The notes beneath the pieces were generated by a model. It was not told where the DNA came from. It saw only the letters and a program-made list of their open reading frames with translations, and searched no databases. A stretch of DNA of 64,000 bases from Nostoc mirabile CHAB5784 (GTDB taxonomy: Bacteria; Cyanobacteriota; Cyanobacteriia; Cyanobacteriales; Nostocaceae): positions 1 to 64,000 of the forward strand of contig NZ_JAIVFS010000014.1 of the NCBI RefSeq assembly GCF_020829645.1. Reading direction: 5' to 3'. The position numbers and the translations under genes are program-made. Below are positions 10,393 to 21,702 of this stretch, one piece after another (position 1 is the stretch's first letter; the number at the start of each line of letters is the position of its first letter).

Positions 10393-12549
10393 ATGGCAGA
10401 AGTTGATAAGTCAATATCCTTCGATGGAAGGGATATTCGACTGAAAGTAGGCCTACTAGCTCCCCAGGCTGGTGGGTCGGTTTTGATAGAATCAGGGGAC
10501 ACATCCGTTTTAGTGACGGCTACGCGATCGCAAGCCAGAGAAGGCATTGATTTTCTTCCCCTTACAGTAGATTATGAAGAAAGGCTATATGCCGCTGGTA
10601 GGATTCCCGGAGGGATCATGCGCCGAGAAGGTCGTCCACCAGAAAAAACAATTCTCACCAGCCGTCTTATAGACCGCCCCATGCGTCCCCTGTTCCCCTC
10701 ATGGCTACGGGATGACCTGCAAATTATTGCCTTAACGCTGTCGATGGACGAGTTAGTACCACCCGATGTGTTAGCTGTTACAGGTGCTTCCATCGCTACC
10801 CTAATTGCCCAAATTCCTTTTAATGGGCCAATGGCAGCAGTGCGGGTTGGTTTAGTGGGAGATGATTTTATCATTAACCCTACATACGCAGAAATTGAAG
10901 CCGGAGACTTGGATCTAGTAGTAGCAGGTTCACCACATGGCGTAATCATGGTGGAGGCGGGAGCCAATCAATTGCCAGAGCGAGATATTATCGAGGCGAT
11001 TGACTTTGGTTATGAAGCAGTACGGGACTTAATCAAAGCGCAGCAAGATTTAGTAGCAGAACTGGGTCTAGTAATAGTGCAAGAAGCACCACCAGAAGCA
11101 GACCAAACGCTAGAAAATTATATCCGCGATCGCGCTAGTGGCCAGATTAAGAAAATCCTGTCACAATTTAATTTTACCAAACCCGAACGCGATGCCGCTT
11201 TAGATGTCGTCAAGGATGAAATTGCCACGACGATCACCCAACTGCCAGAAGAAGATCCAATTCGAGTTGCCGCAACTGCAAATAGCAAGGCACTTGGTAA
11301 CACTTTTAAAGATATTACCAAATACTTCATGCGGCGGCAAATCGTTGAAGATAACGTTCGCGTTGATGGTCGTAAACTTGATGAAGTGCGACCTGTTTCT
11401 TGTTTAGTTGATGTTTTACCAAAGCGAGTCCACGGGAGCGGTTTATTTAACCGGGAACTAACTCAGGTATTATCCGCTTGTACTCTGGGTACACCTGGGG
11501 ATGCCCAAAACCTCAACGATGACATGCAGCTAGATCAACACAAGCGTTATCTGCATCATTACAACTTCCCGCCGTTCTCAGTCGGGGAAACCAAGCCAAT
11601 GCGGGCCCCAGGAAGGCGTGAAATTGGTCACGGCGCATTAGCAGAACGAGCGCTACTACCTGTGCTACCGTCAAAAGAACAATTTCCCTACGTGATTCGC
11701 ATTGTCTCGGAAGTACTTTCCTCCAACGGTTCCACTTCAATGGGTTCAGTGTGCGGTTCCACCCTAGCCCTGATGGATGCTGGTGTACCAATTATCAAAC
11801 CCGTCAGTGGCGCAGCAATGGGTCTGATTAAGGAAGGGGACGAAGTGCGAGTCCTCACCGATATTCAGGGCATTGAAGACTTTTTGGGCGACATGGACTT
11901 CAAAGTTGCCGGTACAGATACTGGGATAACCGCCTTGCAAATGGATATGAAAATCTCCGGTTTGTCGTTGGAGGTTATTGCCCAAGCCGTCCACCAAGCC
12001 AAAGCAGCCCGGTTGCACATTCTGGAGAAAATGCTCGCCTGCATTGACACGCCACGGACTGAAACCTCACCTTATGCCCCACGTCTGTTAACAATCAAGA
12101 TTGATTCAGACATGATTGGTCTGGTCATCGGGCCTGGAGGTAAGACGATTAAGGGGATCACAGAGGAAACTGGTGCAAAAATTGACATCGAAGATGATGG
12201 CACTGTGACAATTTCTGCTGTGGATGAGAACAAGGCCAAGAGAGCCAGAAATATCATCCAAGGCATGACCCGCAAGTTACACGAAGGGGATGTCTACGCA
12301 GGACGCATCACTCGGATTATACCGATAGGTGCATTTGTGGAATTTCTGCCTGGAAAAGAAGGGATGATCCACATCTCACAACTAGCTGACTACCGCGTTG
12401 GCAAAGTTGAGGATGAAGTAGCAGTGGGCGATGAAGTGATTATCAAAGTGCGCGAAATTGATAACAAAGGTCGGATTAATCTCACTCGCTTGGGTATCCA
12501 CCCAGATCAAGCAACAGCAGCACGGGAAGCTGCGGCGGTGAATCGGTAA
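10393..12549 (+). CDS. pnp: Polynucleotide phosphorylase
   Basis: 718-aa 3'-to-5' exoribonuclease and polymerase that degrades RNA with phosphate and, in cyanobacteria, also makes the heteropolymeric RNA tails. Domain order is complete: N-terminal RNase PH domain, linker helices, second RNase PH domain (with [14 protein letters not shown] and [12 protein letters not shown]), then KH domain with the GxxG loop in [15 protein letters not shown], then S1 domain ([21 protein letters not shown]) ending at [20 protein letters not shown]. Length matches the family. GAGAAGG precedes the ATG by about 12 bases. It stands alone, with the GNAT gene upstream and a 340-bp gap downstream. Confidence 0.98.
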   Translation: MAEVDKSISFDGRDIRLKVGLLAPQAGGSVLIESGDTSVLVTATRSQAREGIDFLPLTVDYEERLYAAGRIPGGIMRREGRPPEKTILTSRLIDRPMRPLFPSWLRDDLQIIALTLSMDELVPPDVLAVTGASIATLIAQIPFNGPMAAVRVGLVGDDFIINPTYAEIEAGDLDLVVAGSPHGVIMVEAGANQLPERDIIEAIDFGYEAVRDLIKAQQDLVAELGLVIVQEAPPEADQTLENYIRDRASGQIKKILSQFNFTKPERDAALDVVKDEIATTITQLPEEDPIRVAATANSKALGNTFKDITKYFMRRQIVEDNVRVDGRKLDEVRPVSCLVDVLPKRVHGSGLFNRELTQVLSACTLGTPGDAQNLNDDMQLDQHKRYLHHYNFPPFSVGETKPMRAPGRREIGHGALAERALLPVLPSKEQFPYVIRIVSEVLSSNGSTSMGSVCGSTLALMDAGVPIIKPVSGAAMGLIKEGDEVRVLTDIQGIEDFLGDMDFKVAGTDTGITALQMDMKISGLSLEVIAQAVHQAKAARLHILEKMLACIDTPRTETSPYAPRLLTIKIDSDMIGLVIGPGGKTIKGITEETGAKIDIEDDGTVTISAVDENKAKRARNIIQGMTRKLHEGDVYAGRITRIIPIGAFVEFLPGKEGMIHISQLADYRVGKVEDEVAVGDEVIIKVREIDNKGRINLTRLGIHPDQATAAREAAAVNR

Positions 12550-12889
12550 CGATTTGGGATTTTAGATTAGATAAAATCTAAAATCCGCGATGCCTACTGT
12601 GAAGGCATCGCCGTATGCTTCTCTAATTAGTTGCAATCTTAACTTGATAGCAATAAGACAGTTAATAAATGTTTTAACCTCGCCTATACTTGTTCAACGT
12701 TAATACATTATTTATATTATTTTGACAAGCCGTAATTAGAGTAATTTTAACTACACTTTTTATCTATTTACAAATTGAGTAAATTGTCTGATCATAACGA
12801 CACAAGACAAAATGTAATGAACAACACTTTTTTTTGTAAGAAGTCGTAGTTTATGTAATTTGTGCTAGGAATGCTCTGTCAAAAATATC
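12550..12889. other. Intergenic gap after pnp with hairpins
   Basis: At 12557-12586 GGATTTTAGATT pairs perfectly with AATCTAAAATCC (12-bp stem, 5-base loop) without a T-run. Next to it GCGATGCCTACTGTGAAGGCATCGC is a second hairpin of REP type. The rest is AT-rich with no gene seen and probably carries the promoter of the 12890 gene. Confidence 0.6.
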
Positions 12890-14251
12890 ATGGCTTTAGT
12901 TCTAACCATAAATAAACTGACATCAACTCAAGTCCCCACACTCAATGATTGCAGTTCACAAAACCTGCTCAATTACTTTGAGAATTCTTGGGAACTTGAA
13001 GAAACACTCATGAAAAGTTTGGTTGAGAAAGAAACTTTTTATTTTAACCCCGATCCTTTAAGAAACCGGATAATTTTTTATCTTGGTCACTCAGCTGTTT
13101 TTTTTATCAATAAGTTAATTGGCGTTGGTTTAATCAAAGCTGGAATTAATTCACAATACGAAACCCTATTTGAAGTCGGAGTTGATCCACAAACACCGAC
13201 AGAACTCGACGCAGCTATGCAAGGAGTTAGCTGGCCTGATGTAGAAAAAGTTTGGCAATATCGAGACAAGGCGCGAGAAGCGATCGCAAAAGTTATTCAA
13301 AATACTCCCCTGGATCTCCCGATTCATCAACAGCATCCCTTCTGGGCTTTGCTGATGGGAATAGAACATAGTCGGATTCACTTTGAAACCTCTTCGATGC
13401 TGGTGCGTCAATTGCCTACTGATCGCCTAAAACGTCCCCAAGGCTGGAATTACGCACCTAGTAAGGGTAAAATTCCCAACAATGAAATGCGCCGGGTTCC
13501 AAGTGGTGTAGTGAAATTAGGAAAACCCAAGGATGATCTTACTTATGGTTGGGATAGCGAATATGGCGATCGCACTGTTGAAGTGAAACCGTTTTTAGCT
13601 AGTCAATATCTCATCACTAACGGCGAATATCTGAAATTTGTTCAAGCTGGTGGTTACAATAATCCAGATTACTGGAATGCTGAATCTTGGGATTGGAAGC
13701 AACTCTACAACGTCCAACATCCGAAATTCTGGATACCCTTCCAGGATGGTTATCGCTATCGAGCCACATTCGACGAAATAGACTTACCCCTAGACTGGCC
13801 TGTAGAAGTCAATTACTACGAAGCGATCGCATTTTGTCGTTCTCAAGGCTCAGAAATTCGCTTGATGACTGAAGCCGAATGGAATCAAGCCTTACTTACC
13901 TCTGAGGATAAGCACTTATCAACTAAGTATAATCTCAACTTACAATTCATTTCCCCCAGCCCTGTGGGAATGTTCAAACCAGCTAATACCGCCTCTGGAC
14001 TTTACGATCTTAGAGGAAACCTCTGGGAATGGTTGGGGGACACATTCAACGCCCTACCAGGATTTCAACCTCATCCGCTTTACGAAGATCAAGCAGCACC
14101 CTTTTTTGATGGTAAACATCAGATGATGCTTGGCGGTTCTTGGGCTACTAATGGTTCAATGGCATTACCAACCTATCGCAACTGGTTTCGTCCCTACTTT
14201 TATCAACACGCTGGTTTTAGAATTGCTCAAGATTTGAAAGGAGATTGTTGA
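12890..14251 (+). CDS. OvoA/EgtB-like sulfoxide synthase without methyltransferase domain
   Basis: 453-aa protein with an N-terminal DinB-like four-helix domain and a C-terminal SUMF1/FGE-type fold. The probable iron ligands are visible: His67 in FYLGHSAVFF, and His160 and His164 in MGIEHSRIHFE, the HxxxH of EgtB/OvoA. HPFWALLMGIEHxRIHxETSS resembles the N-terminal region of OvoA, 5-histidylcysteine sulfoxide synthase of ovothiol synthesis, more than EgtB. The FGE half has RLMTEAEWNQAL, GNLWEWLGDTF, GGSWAT and NWFRPYF. Full OvoA carries an additional C-terminal SAM methyltransferase domain, absent here. The gene is followed 2 bp later by a DUF427 gene. I infer that it forms a C-S bond between a thiol and histidine or a derivative; the exact substrates are not shown by sequence. 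Confidence 0.8.
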   Translation: MALVLTINKLTSTQVPTLNDCSSQNLLNYFENSWELEETLMKSLVEKETFYFNPDPLRNRIIFYLGHSAVFFINKLIGVGLIKAGINSQYETLFEVGVDPQTPTELDAAMQGVSWPDVEKVWQYRDKAREAIAKVIQNTPLDLPIHQQHPFWALLMGIEHSRIHFETSSMLVRQLPTDRLKRPQGWNYAPSKGKIPNNEMRRVPSGVVKLGKPKDDLTYGWDSEYGDRTVEVKPFLASQYLITNGEYLKFVQAGGYNNPDYWNAESWDWKQLYNVQHPKFWIPFQDGYRYRATFDEIDLPLDWPVEVNYYEAIAFCRSQGSEIRLMTEAEWNQALLTSEDKHLSTKYNLNLQFISPSPVGMFKPANTASGLYDLRGNLWEWLGDTFNALPGFQPHPLYEDQAAPFFDGKHQMMLGGSWATNGSMALPTYRNWFRPYFYQHAGFRIAQDLKGDC

Positions 14252-14253
14252 GA

Positions 14254-14748
14254 ATGCGACCAAATCCAATCGTACCAGAACCCGGTCAAGAATCAGTTTG
14301 GGATTATCCCCGTCCGGCTCGCTTAGAAGATAGCAACAAATCAATTCGGATAATTTGTAATGGTATTGTTTTAGCAGAAACAACTAAAGCTAAAAGAGTC
14401 TTAGAAACTAGCCATCCTCCGGTTTATTACCTTCCTTCAGAAGACATTAAACTAGAATATCTGATAGAAACACCTAAAAAAACTTGGTGTGAATGGAAAG
14501 GTAAATGTCAATATTATGATATCAGCATCGGTGATAAGTATATAAATAACGCTGCTTGGCGATATATTGAACCCACACCTGATTTTGTAACAATTCAAGA
14601 ATACTATGCTTTTTACCCTAGTTTAATGGATGCTTGCTATGTAAATGATCAGCTAGTTATGTCTCAACCTGGCGATTTCTACGGGGGATGGATTACTGCT
14701 GATATTGTCGGGCCATTTAAAGGTAGCCCAGGAACAATGGGGTGGTAA
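14254..14748 (+). CDS. DUF427 family protein
   Basis: 164-aa protein with the DUF427 signature: IRIICNGIVLAETTKAKRVLET, then PPVYYLPSEDI, and TWCEWKGKCQYYDI, AWRYIEPTP, followed by AFYPSLMDACYVNDQLV. The fold is a small beta-rich domain of unknown function, probably enzymatic or ligand-binding. The ATG at 14254 has AAGGAG about 10 bases upstream, inside the end of the previous gene, and starts 2 bp after its stop, so the two are co-translated. The tight pairing suggests it works with the OvoA-like enzyme, but no reaction can be assigned. An alternative upstream TTG at 14245 is less likely. Confidence 0.85.
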   Translation: MRPNPIVPEPGQESVWDYPRPARLEDSNKSIRIICNGIVLAETTKAKRVLETSHPPVYYLPSEDIKLEYLIETPKKTWCEWKGKCQYYDISIGDKYINNAAWRYIEPTPDFVTIQEYYAFYPSLMDACYVNDQLVMSQPGDFYGGWITADIVGPFKGSPGTMGW

Positions 14749-14751
14749 TTT

Positions 14752-14820
14752 ATGAAAATACAACTTATTAAAATAGATGAGTTGACAATTCATGAACATC
14801 ATCTAGTTAAGAATGATTAA
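14752..14820 (+). CDS. 22-residue open frame after DUF427 gene
   Basis: An ATG 3 bases after the DUF427 stop opens MKIQLIKIDELTIHEHHLVKND then TAA. Position and spacing suggest a third operon member that has been truncated; the peptide loosely recalls the start of ParB-like proteins, but it is too short to judge. Confidence 0.2.
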   Translation: MKIQLIKIDELTIHEHHLVKND

Positions 14821-14878
14821 AAGCTCTAATAATCATCAAGTAACTATGTATTATAAAGTTGCTAATTGACAACGAGTA

Positions 14879-15195
14879 ATACCAATTCACGAAAATCCTG
14901 ATACATATAGATTTCTCGTAGGGGCATGGCATTGCCCATTGGTGTCAACTTAAGCTAAAAATAGCAAAACTTTCGGCTTGACTCAACTGCCTAGAACTAA
15001 AGTTCTTTGGCTTTTAGCTAAAGTCTACTGAAGTAGACTAAAGATTTTTGGCTATATTTAGTCATCAACAGAAGACTTTCGCTAAAAGCCAAGGAACTTC
15101 AGTTCCTTGCGGGACATAGCTTTTACGTTAAGTTTACACCTATGGGCAAAGACAAGCCCCTACCAGCGTATTTGTATCATAAAGTGAAATGGTAT
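14879..15195. mobile_element. 317-bp element with ~70-bp imperfect terminal inverted repeats
   Basis: The left end (ATACCAATTCACGAAAATC ... GTAGGGGC ... TTGCCCATTGGTGTCAACTTAA) is mirrored by the right end (TTAAGTTTACACCTATGGGCAA ... GCCCCTAC ... GAAATGGTAT). The interior contains nested hairpins with CTAAAGTCTACT and GGAACTTCAGTTCC arms. No gene is inside. A 207-bp copy of the interior lies at 43171-43377 and a short version of the ends at 46067-46203. It is a MITE-like repeat. Confidence 0.75.
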
Positions 15196-15329
15196 AAGTC
15201 TAAAAACACAAACACAATAAAGGTTAAAGCAGAGATTTTGATACTAAGGTTACAGATACAGATTCGGGTGTACCAAGGTAATTCCAGCCTCAAGCAAGAT
15301 ATTTAAACACTACACAGGGGAATACTTCC

Positions 15330-15815
15330 ATGAAAGTTGGTTATAGATTATTAATGATGGCTTTAACTGTCCCGTTCTTGATTGGGATATCAAATTTTAA
15401 AGCAAAAGCTCAAATTACTACTCAACAATGGGGGTTAACTGGTGATATTCCAGCCCCTGGCGATTATGATGGTGATGGGAAAAATGATTTCGCTGTCTGG
15501 CGACCCAATAATGGTACTTGGTATGTAATTAAAAGCTCTACAGGTCAAATTACTACTCAACAATGGGGGCTAACTGGTGATATTCCAGCCCCTGGCGATT
15601 ATGATGGTGATGGGAAAAATGATTTCGCTGTCTGGCGACCCAATAATGGTACTTGGTATGTAATTAAAAGCTCTACAGGTCAAATTGTTACTCAACAATG
15701 GGGATTAACTGGTGATATTCCAGCCCCTGGCGATTATAGTGGTGATAGGAAAAATGATTTCGCTGTCTGGCGACCCAATAATGGTACTTGGTATATATTT
15801 ACGAATTTACAATGA
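15330..15815 (+). CDS. Secreted FG-GAP/VCBS-like triple-repeat protein
   Basis: 161-aa protein with a signal peptide ([20 protein letters not shown]..., cleavage probably after KAKAQ) and then three near-identical 45-residue repeats with the core [28 protein letters not shown]. The DxDxDGxxD loop and FAVWRPxNGTW resemble calcium-binding FG-GAP/VCBS beta-propeller blades; three blades are too few for a closed propeller, so it may oligomerise or be a truncated family member. The three DNA copies differ at only a few positions (the third has SGDRKND in place of DGDGKND), showing recent tandem duplication. An ATG preceded by CAGGGGAA fits the start. Extracytoplasmic location is inferred from the signal peptide. 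Confidence 0.8.
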   Translation: MKVGYRLLMMALTVPFLIGISNFKAKAQITTQQWGLTGDIPAPGDYDGDGKNDFAVWRPNNGTWYVIKSSTGQITTQQWGLTGDIPAPGDYDGDGKNDFAVWRPNNGTWYVIKSSTGQIVTQQWGLTGDIPAPGDYSGDRKNDFAVWRPNNGTWYIFTNLQ

Positions 15816-15868
15816 TAAATCCACAATCAACAAGGAAAACTGCACTTGTTTTTTAACGTAAATTTCCC

Positions 15869-15908
15869 AGCCTACGTGGTACGCTTGCAAAAGCGTACCA
15901 CGTAGGCT
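15869..15908. terminator. Perfect 18-bp hairpin between convergent genes
   Basis: AGCCTACGTGGTACGCTT at 15869-15886 is the exact reverse complement of AAGCGTACCACGTAGGCT at 15891-15908, with a GCAA tetraloop. It lies between the convergent stops of the FG-GAP-like gene (15815) and ilvC (15954). It could work as a bidirectional terminator, although the flanking T-runs are weak. Confidence 0.65.
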
Positions 15909-15953
15909 TTGCTGTAGTAGCCACGACTTTAGTCCTTTGGCTCTCTCTTTTGC

Positions 15954-17480
<1,527 letters not shown>

Positions 17481-18404
17481 ATGTACGTTTCAACTAAATT
17501 ACCGCGCACATCTGCTTTATTTGTAAGTGCATTATTAGGAGGGGTGATTTTCACCAGTTGTGCCTCTTCCCATCAGTTAGCAAATAAGCAGTTACCTCCA
17601 ATGGCAGCTGATGGCGCGGCAAATCAAGCATCTGCACCTGCTAATGAAAGCAGTTCCCAAAAGGCGGAAACTGCACCTATAGCCCGTTCTCGTCCCCAAC
17701 TCATCAAAAAGGCAGCTATATCTTTGACTGTCAACTCTGTAGAGAAGACTATTGATGCTGTTTCGCAAATTATCAATAAACAGCAAGGGGATTTGATCGG
17801 GTTGAAACAACAACAACCCAAAAACGACAACCCGCGTTACACAGCCACAATACAATTGCGGATACCAGAGAACCTGCTGGAATCTACCCTGGAAGAACTA
17901 GCTAAATTGGGCACTGTTAAGAGCCGTAATATCACAGCAGAAGATGTGGGCGATCGCCTGGTAGATTTCCAAGCTAGATTAACCAATTTGCAAAAAACTG
18001 AAGCCAATTTGCAAAAAATTATGGATCGGGCGGGTTCTGTTAGAGATGTGCTTAGTGTTGCCCAAGAACTGAGTAATGTCCGAGAAACCATAGAACAAAT
18101 TAATGCCCAACTCAAAAGCCTACAAAATCAAGTTGCTTATTCTACTATTACGCTGAATTTAGAAGCAGCAGTTTCTAGCACCAGTTCACAACCTGCCTTT
18201 GGTTTGCAAGTTCAGGAGACTTGGAACAAATCTACCCACTCCCTTAGTTCATTTTCCGTTGGCTTACTCAAGCTGGGTATTTGGTTAATTGTTTACAGTC
18301 CTTATTTGTTAATTTTTGCTGCTCTTATCTATGGTTTTACCCGTTGGCGGCGAACTCATTCACCACGTTTGACACAAACACCAGAATCAAGTAGTTCTGA
18401 GTGA
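17481..18404 (+). CDS. DUF4349 domain lipoprotein
   Basis: 307-aa predicted lipoprotein: the N-terminus has a hydrophobic stretch ending in the lipobox FTSC. A low-complexity Ala/Ser linker leads to the DUF4349 domain (about residues 70-240), recognised from LIKKAAISLTVNSVEKTIDAV, ATIQLRIPENLLESTLEELAKLGTVKSRNITAEDVGDRLVD and a long coiled coil of the pattern RLTNLQKTEANLQKIMDRAGSVRDVL. A C-terminal membrane helix (LLKLGIWLIVYSPYLLIFAALIYGF) is followed by an Arg-rich cytoplasmic tail. So it is anchored at both ends, with the coiled coil in the periplasm. The function of this family is not established. Monocistronic. Confidence 0.85.
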   Translation: MYVSTKLPRTSALFVSALLGGVIFTSCASSHQLANKQLPPMAADGAANQASAPANESSSQKAETAPIARSRPQLIKKAAISLTVNSVEKTIDAVSQIINKQQGDLIGLKQQQPKNDNPRYTATIQLRIPENLLESTLEELAKLGTVKSRNITAEDVGDRLVDFQARLTNLQKTEANLQKIMDRAGSVRDVLSVAQELSNVRETIEQINAQLKSLQNQVAYSTITLNLEAAVSSTSSQPAFGLQVQETWNKSTHSLSSFSVGLLKLGIWLIVYSPYLLIFAALIYGFTRWRRTHSPRLTQTPESSSSE

Positions 18405-18638
18405 ACTTGCATAAATCCTACATCTACCCTTGATAAATCTACACAGGCAAAGAGTGATTCAAATATTGCCAACTCTTATTATCTGCGCCTCCATATTGAA
18501 AAGTTCTGTTTGTCTTGTAGTTTTGATTACTTTAATCCTTCGTCAAATGTAAGCAGGAATACAAAATATGTGATGACAATTTTGATACAAATTTGTTAAG
18601 AATAGTTACAATAGTCGGCATACACGATAATATTTCTT

Positions 18639-19994
18639 ATGGTAAATTCACTTGACAATAATCCACCTCATCAAGTAGTTATTGTTGGCGGTGGCTTTGG
18701 TGGACTTTATGCGGCAAAAACACTCGCCAAGGCAGCAGTAAACGTCACTCTGATTGATAAACGTAACTTTCATCTATTTCAACCCCTCCTATACCAAGTC
18801 GCCACAGGTGCGCTATCTCCTGCTGATATTTCTTCACCGTTGCGTTCTGTGCTTAGTAAGAGCAAGAATACGAAAGTGCTGCTGGGAGAGGTGAATAATA
18901 TTGATCCAGAAGCAAAACAAGTGACTGTGGGCGACGAAGCAATAGCTTACGATACGTTAATTGTTGCCACAGGTGCGAAGCATTCCTACTTTGGCAAAGA
19001 CAACTGGGAAGAATTTGCCCCAGGCTTGAAAACTGTAGAAGATGCTATAGAAATGCGTCGCCGGATTTTTACAGCGTTTGAAGCCGCAGAAAAAGAAACC
19101 GATCCAGAAAAACGCCGTGCCTGGTTAACCTTTGTAATTGTTGGTGGTGGCCCAACTGGTGTAGAGTTAGCTGGTGCGATCGCAGAATTGGCAAATCAAA
19201 CTCTCAAAGAAGATTTCCGCAACATCGACACATCCGAAGCCAAGATTTTGCTATTAGAAGGTCTAGATCGGATTCTGCCACCTTTTGCACCAGAGTTATC
19301 ACAAGAAGCGGAAGCATCCCTGACGCGGTTGGGGGTAGTTGTGCAGACAAAAACACTGGTAACAAATATTGAAAATGATATTGTTACCCTCAAACAAGGC
19401 GATGAAGTTAAAGAAATTGCTTCAAAAACGGTATTATGGGCAGCAGGTGTAAAAGCTTCAGCAATGGGAAAAGTGCTAGCAGAGCGCACAGGTGCTGAGT
19501 GCGATCGCGCTGGACGGATTATCGTCGAACCTGACTTGAGTATTAAGGGACATCCGAATATTTTTGTAGTTGGCGACTTAGCAAATTTTTCTCATCAAAA
19601 TGGTAAACCCCTACCTGGTGTTGCACCTGTAGCGAAGCAAGAAGGTGAATATGTAGCAGAACTAGTCCAAAAGCGGCTTGCAGGTAACAGTTTACCGCCC
19701 TTTGCTTATGTTGATCATGGTAGTTTAGCAATGATTGGGCACAATTCTGCTGTGGTAGATTTGGGCTTTATCAAGCTGAAAGGTTTCTTTGCATGGCTGT
19801 TTTGGCTAGTAATTCACATCTACTTCTTAATTGAATTTGACAACAAATTAGTAGTAATCATTCAGTGGGGATGGAACTATTTCACCCGTAATCGCGGAGC
19901 AAGATTAATTACAGGACAAGAATCAATCACGCAGTTCGGAATTAGCGATCGCAATTACGCATCAGCCGATAATAAACAACCAGTAAATGTCTAG
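18639..19994 (+). CDS. Type II NAD(P)H dehydrogenase (NDH-2)
   Basis: 451-aa FAD enzyme that passes electrons from NAD(P)H to quinone without pumping protons. The FAD-binding GxGxxG is VVIVGGGFGGLYAAKTLA at the N-terminus; the second, NAD(P)H-binding fold is FVIVGGGPTGVELAGAIAEL. HLFQPLLYQVATGALSP and the late FAD motif NIFVVGDLANF are typical, as is the quinone-site region VAPVAKQEGEYVA. The C-terminal hydrophobic helices (FFAWLFWLVIHIYFLIEFDNKLVVIIQWGW) attach it to the membrane. It belongs to the cyanobacterial Ndb family, but I cannot tell which Ndb paralogue (A, B or C) from sequence alone; in Synechocystis one Ndb acts in phylloquinone synthesis. Monocistronic with a 234-bp upstream gap. 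Confidence 0.93.
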   Translation: MVNSLDNNPPHQVVIVGGGFGGLYAAKTLAKAAVNVTLIDKRNFHLFQPLLYQVATGALSPADISSPLRSVLSKSKNTKVLLGEVNNIDPEAKQVTVGDEAIAYDTLIVATGAKHSYFGKDNWEEFAPGLKTVEDAIEMRRRIFTAFEAAEKETDPEKRRAWLTFVIVGGGPTGVELAGAIAELANQTLKEDFRNIDTSEAKILLLEGLDRILPPFAPELSQEAEASLTRLGVVVQTKTLVTNIENDIVTLKQGDEVKEIASKTVLWAAGVKASAMGKVLAERTGAECDRAGRIIVEPDLSIKGHPNIFVVGDLANFSHQNGKPLPGVAPVAKQEGEYVAELVQKRLAGNSLPPFAYVDHGSLAMIGHNSAVVDLGFIKLKGFFAWLFWLVIHIYFLIEFDNKLVVIIQWGWNYFTRNRGARLITGQESITQFGISDRNYASADNKQPVNV

Positions 19995-20020
19995 TTGGAC
20001 ATTGTTAAGTTAAGAGTAGA

Positions 20021-20038
20021 GACGCGATTAATCGCGTC
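20021..20038. repeat. Palindrome GACGCGATTAATCGCGTC
   Basis: Perfect 18-bp palindrome between genes. The same sequence occurs at 26929, 26967, 38388 and 59511, two of these inside the M16 peptidase gene. Confidence 0.85.
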
Positions 20039-20103
20039 TGTACAGGAGTTAGGAGTTATTTCCTCTGTGGGGGAAGCTGAAGCTATATCTACTCCAGTCT
20101 TTT

Positions 20104-20146
20104 TTTGAATTTTGAATTTTGAATTTTGAATTTTGAATTTTGAATT
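20104..20146. repeat. (ATTTTGA)n heptamer array
   Basis: Six tandem units of the 7-mer TTTGAAT lie upstream of dapL. The same array type recurs at 21656-21690 just before the Uma2 gene. Confidence 0.85.
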
Positions 20147-20208
20147 GATTTCTCCCCGCCCTCATAAATTAGCAGTAAGCTATTTTAGGGCGTTTTTCAT
20201 ATTTACAC

Positions 20209-21444
20209 ATGGCAACTATTAACAACAACTACCTGAAACTGAAAGCAGGTTATCTGTTTCCAGAAATTGCTCGGCGGGTGAATGCCTTTGCAGAAGCGAA
20301 CAGTAATGCTAAAATCATTCGGCTGGGCATTGGCGATGTTACCGAACCTCTGCCGGAGGCTTGCCGCACAGCTATGATTAAAGCTGTGGAAGAAATGGGC
20401 GATCGCAATACCTTCAAAGGCTACGGGCCAGAGCAAGGCTACGCTTGGTTGCGGGAGAAAATTGCTACTCAAGATTTCCAAGCACGGGGAGCCGATATAG
20501 ATGCTTCCGAAATCTTTATCTCCGACGGTTCCAAGTGCGACACCGGCAACATTCTGGAAATCTTTGGACATGACAACACTATAGCTGTTACTGACCCCGT
20601 TTATCCCGTATATGTAGACACTAACGTCATGGTGGGAAATACGGGAAATGCCAACGATAAAGGCGAATTTGAAGGCTTAGTTTATCTGCCAATTACGGCT
20701 GATAACAACTTTACCGCCGAGATTCCCTCAGAGAAAGTAGATTTAATTTATCTCTGCTTTCCCAATAACCCCACTGGCGCAACTGCAACCAAGGAATATT
20801 TAAAGGCATGGGTGGACTATGCCAAAGCTAATAACTCGATTATTTTCTTTGATGCAGCCTACGAAGCTTACATTACCGATGCGTCGATTCCCCACTCAAT
20901 TTATGAAATTGAAGGTGCTAGAGAAGTTGCCATCGAATTTCGGTCTTTCTCCAAGAACGCAGGTTTTACAGGAACTCGTTGTGCGTTAACTGTAGTACCG
21001 AAGACACTCACAGGAAAAGCCGCCGATGGTTCCGATGTGGAACTGTGGAAACTGTGGAATCGTCGCCAGTCTACCAAATTTAATGGGGTTTCTTACATCG
21101 TTCAACGGGGAGCCGAAGCGGTTTATTCTGAAGAAGGACAGGCACAAATTAAGGAATTGGTGAATTTCTATCTAGAAAACGCCAAAATTATCCGCGAGAA
21201 ACTCACAGCCGCCGGATTATCAGTTTATGGAGGGGTGAATGCACCTTACGTTTGGGTGAAAACTCCTAATGATTTATCCAGTTGGGAATTCTTTGATAAG
21301 TTGCTGCAAACTGTCAACGTTGTTGGAACCCCTGGTTCTGGCTTTGGTGCTGCGGGTGAAGGTTACTTCCGCATTTCGGCGTTTAACAGCCGGGAGAATG
21401 TCGAAGAAGCGATGAAGCGGATTACCGAGAATTTTAAGGTGTAG
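20209..21444 (+). CDS. dapL: LL-diaminopimelate aminotransferase
   Basis: 411-aa PLP enzyme that converts tetrahydrodipicolinate directly to LL-diaminopimelate, the cyanobacterial and plant route to lysine and peptidoglycan. The N-terminus [27 protein letters not shown] and [14 protein letters not shown] are diagnostic of Dap[41 protein letters not shown] and the PLP-lysine motif [13 protein letters not shown] are all present, and the C-terminal [19 protein letters not shown] supplies the substrate arginine. Length is normal. No strong ribosome site is visible before the ATG. It is followed by a short inverted-repeat element rather than an operon partner. Confidence 0.97.
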   Translation: MATINNNYLKLKAGYLFPEIARRVNAFAEANSNAKIIRLGIGDVTEPLPEACRTAMIKAVEEMGDRNTFKGYGPEQGYAWLREKIATQDFQARGADIDASEIFISDGSKCDTGNILEIFGHDNTIAVTDPVYPVYVDTNVMVGNTGNANDKGEFEGLVYLPITADNNFTAEIPSEKVDLIYLCFPNNPTGATATKEYLKAWVDYAKANNSIIFFDAAYEAYITDASIPHSIYEIEGAREVAIEFRSFSKNAGFTGTRCALTVVPKTLTGKAADGSDVELWKLWNRRQSTKFNGVSYIVQRGAEAVYSEEGQAQIKELVNFYLENAKIIREKLTAAGLSVYGGVNAPYVWVKTPNDLSSWEFFDKLLQTVNVVGTPGSGFGAAGEGYFRISAFNSRENVEEAMKRITENFKV

Positions 21445-21457
21445 GCGATCGCTTTTA

Positions 21458-21576
21458 GGGACTTCCAAATAAAAAAACCCAAAGAACTGGCGAAAAACTC
21501 TCTCTTCCTCATTCCTCTGTGTTCTCTGTGTCTGGAGTGGTTCATTTATTTGGGTAATTTATTTCTTGGAAGTCCC
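21458..21576. mobile_element. 119-bp MITE-like element with TTA target duplication
   Basis: GGGACTTCCAA at the left and TTGGAAGTCCC at the right are exact inverted repeats; TTA flanks both sides (21455-21457 and 21577-21579). A 3-bp TNA duplication is typical of part of the IS5 superfamily. The interior is a CT-rich stretch without a gene. Confidence 0.75.
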
Positions 21577-21702
21577 TTAGCCGCTTTTGTTAAACTCATT
21601 CTATTAATCTAAAGGTTACGGTGGGCTATATTATCCACCGCAACCTGATAGATATTGAATTTTGAATTTTGAATTTTGAATTTTGAATTGGAGCGAAGCG
21701 AC

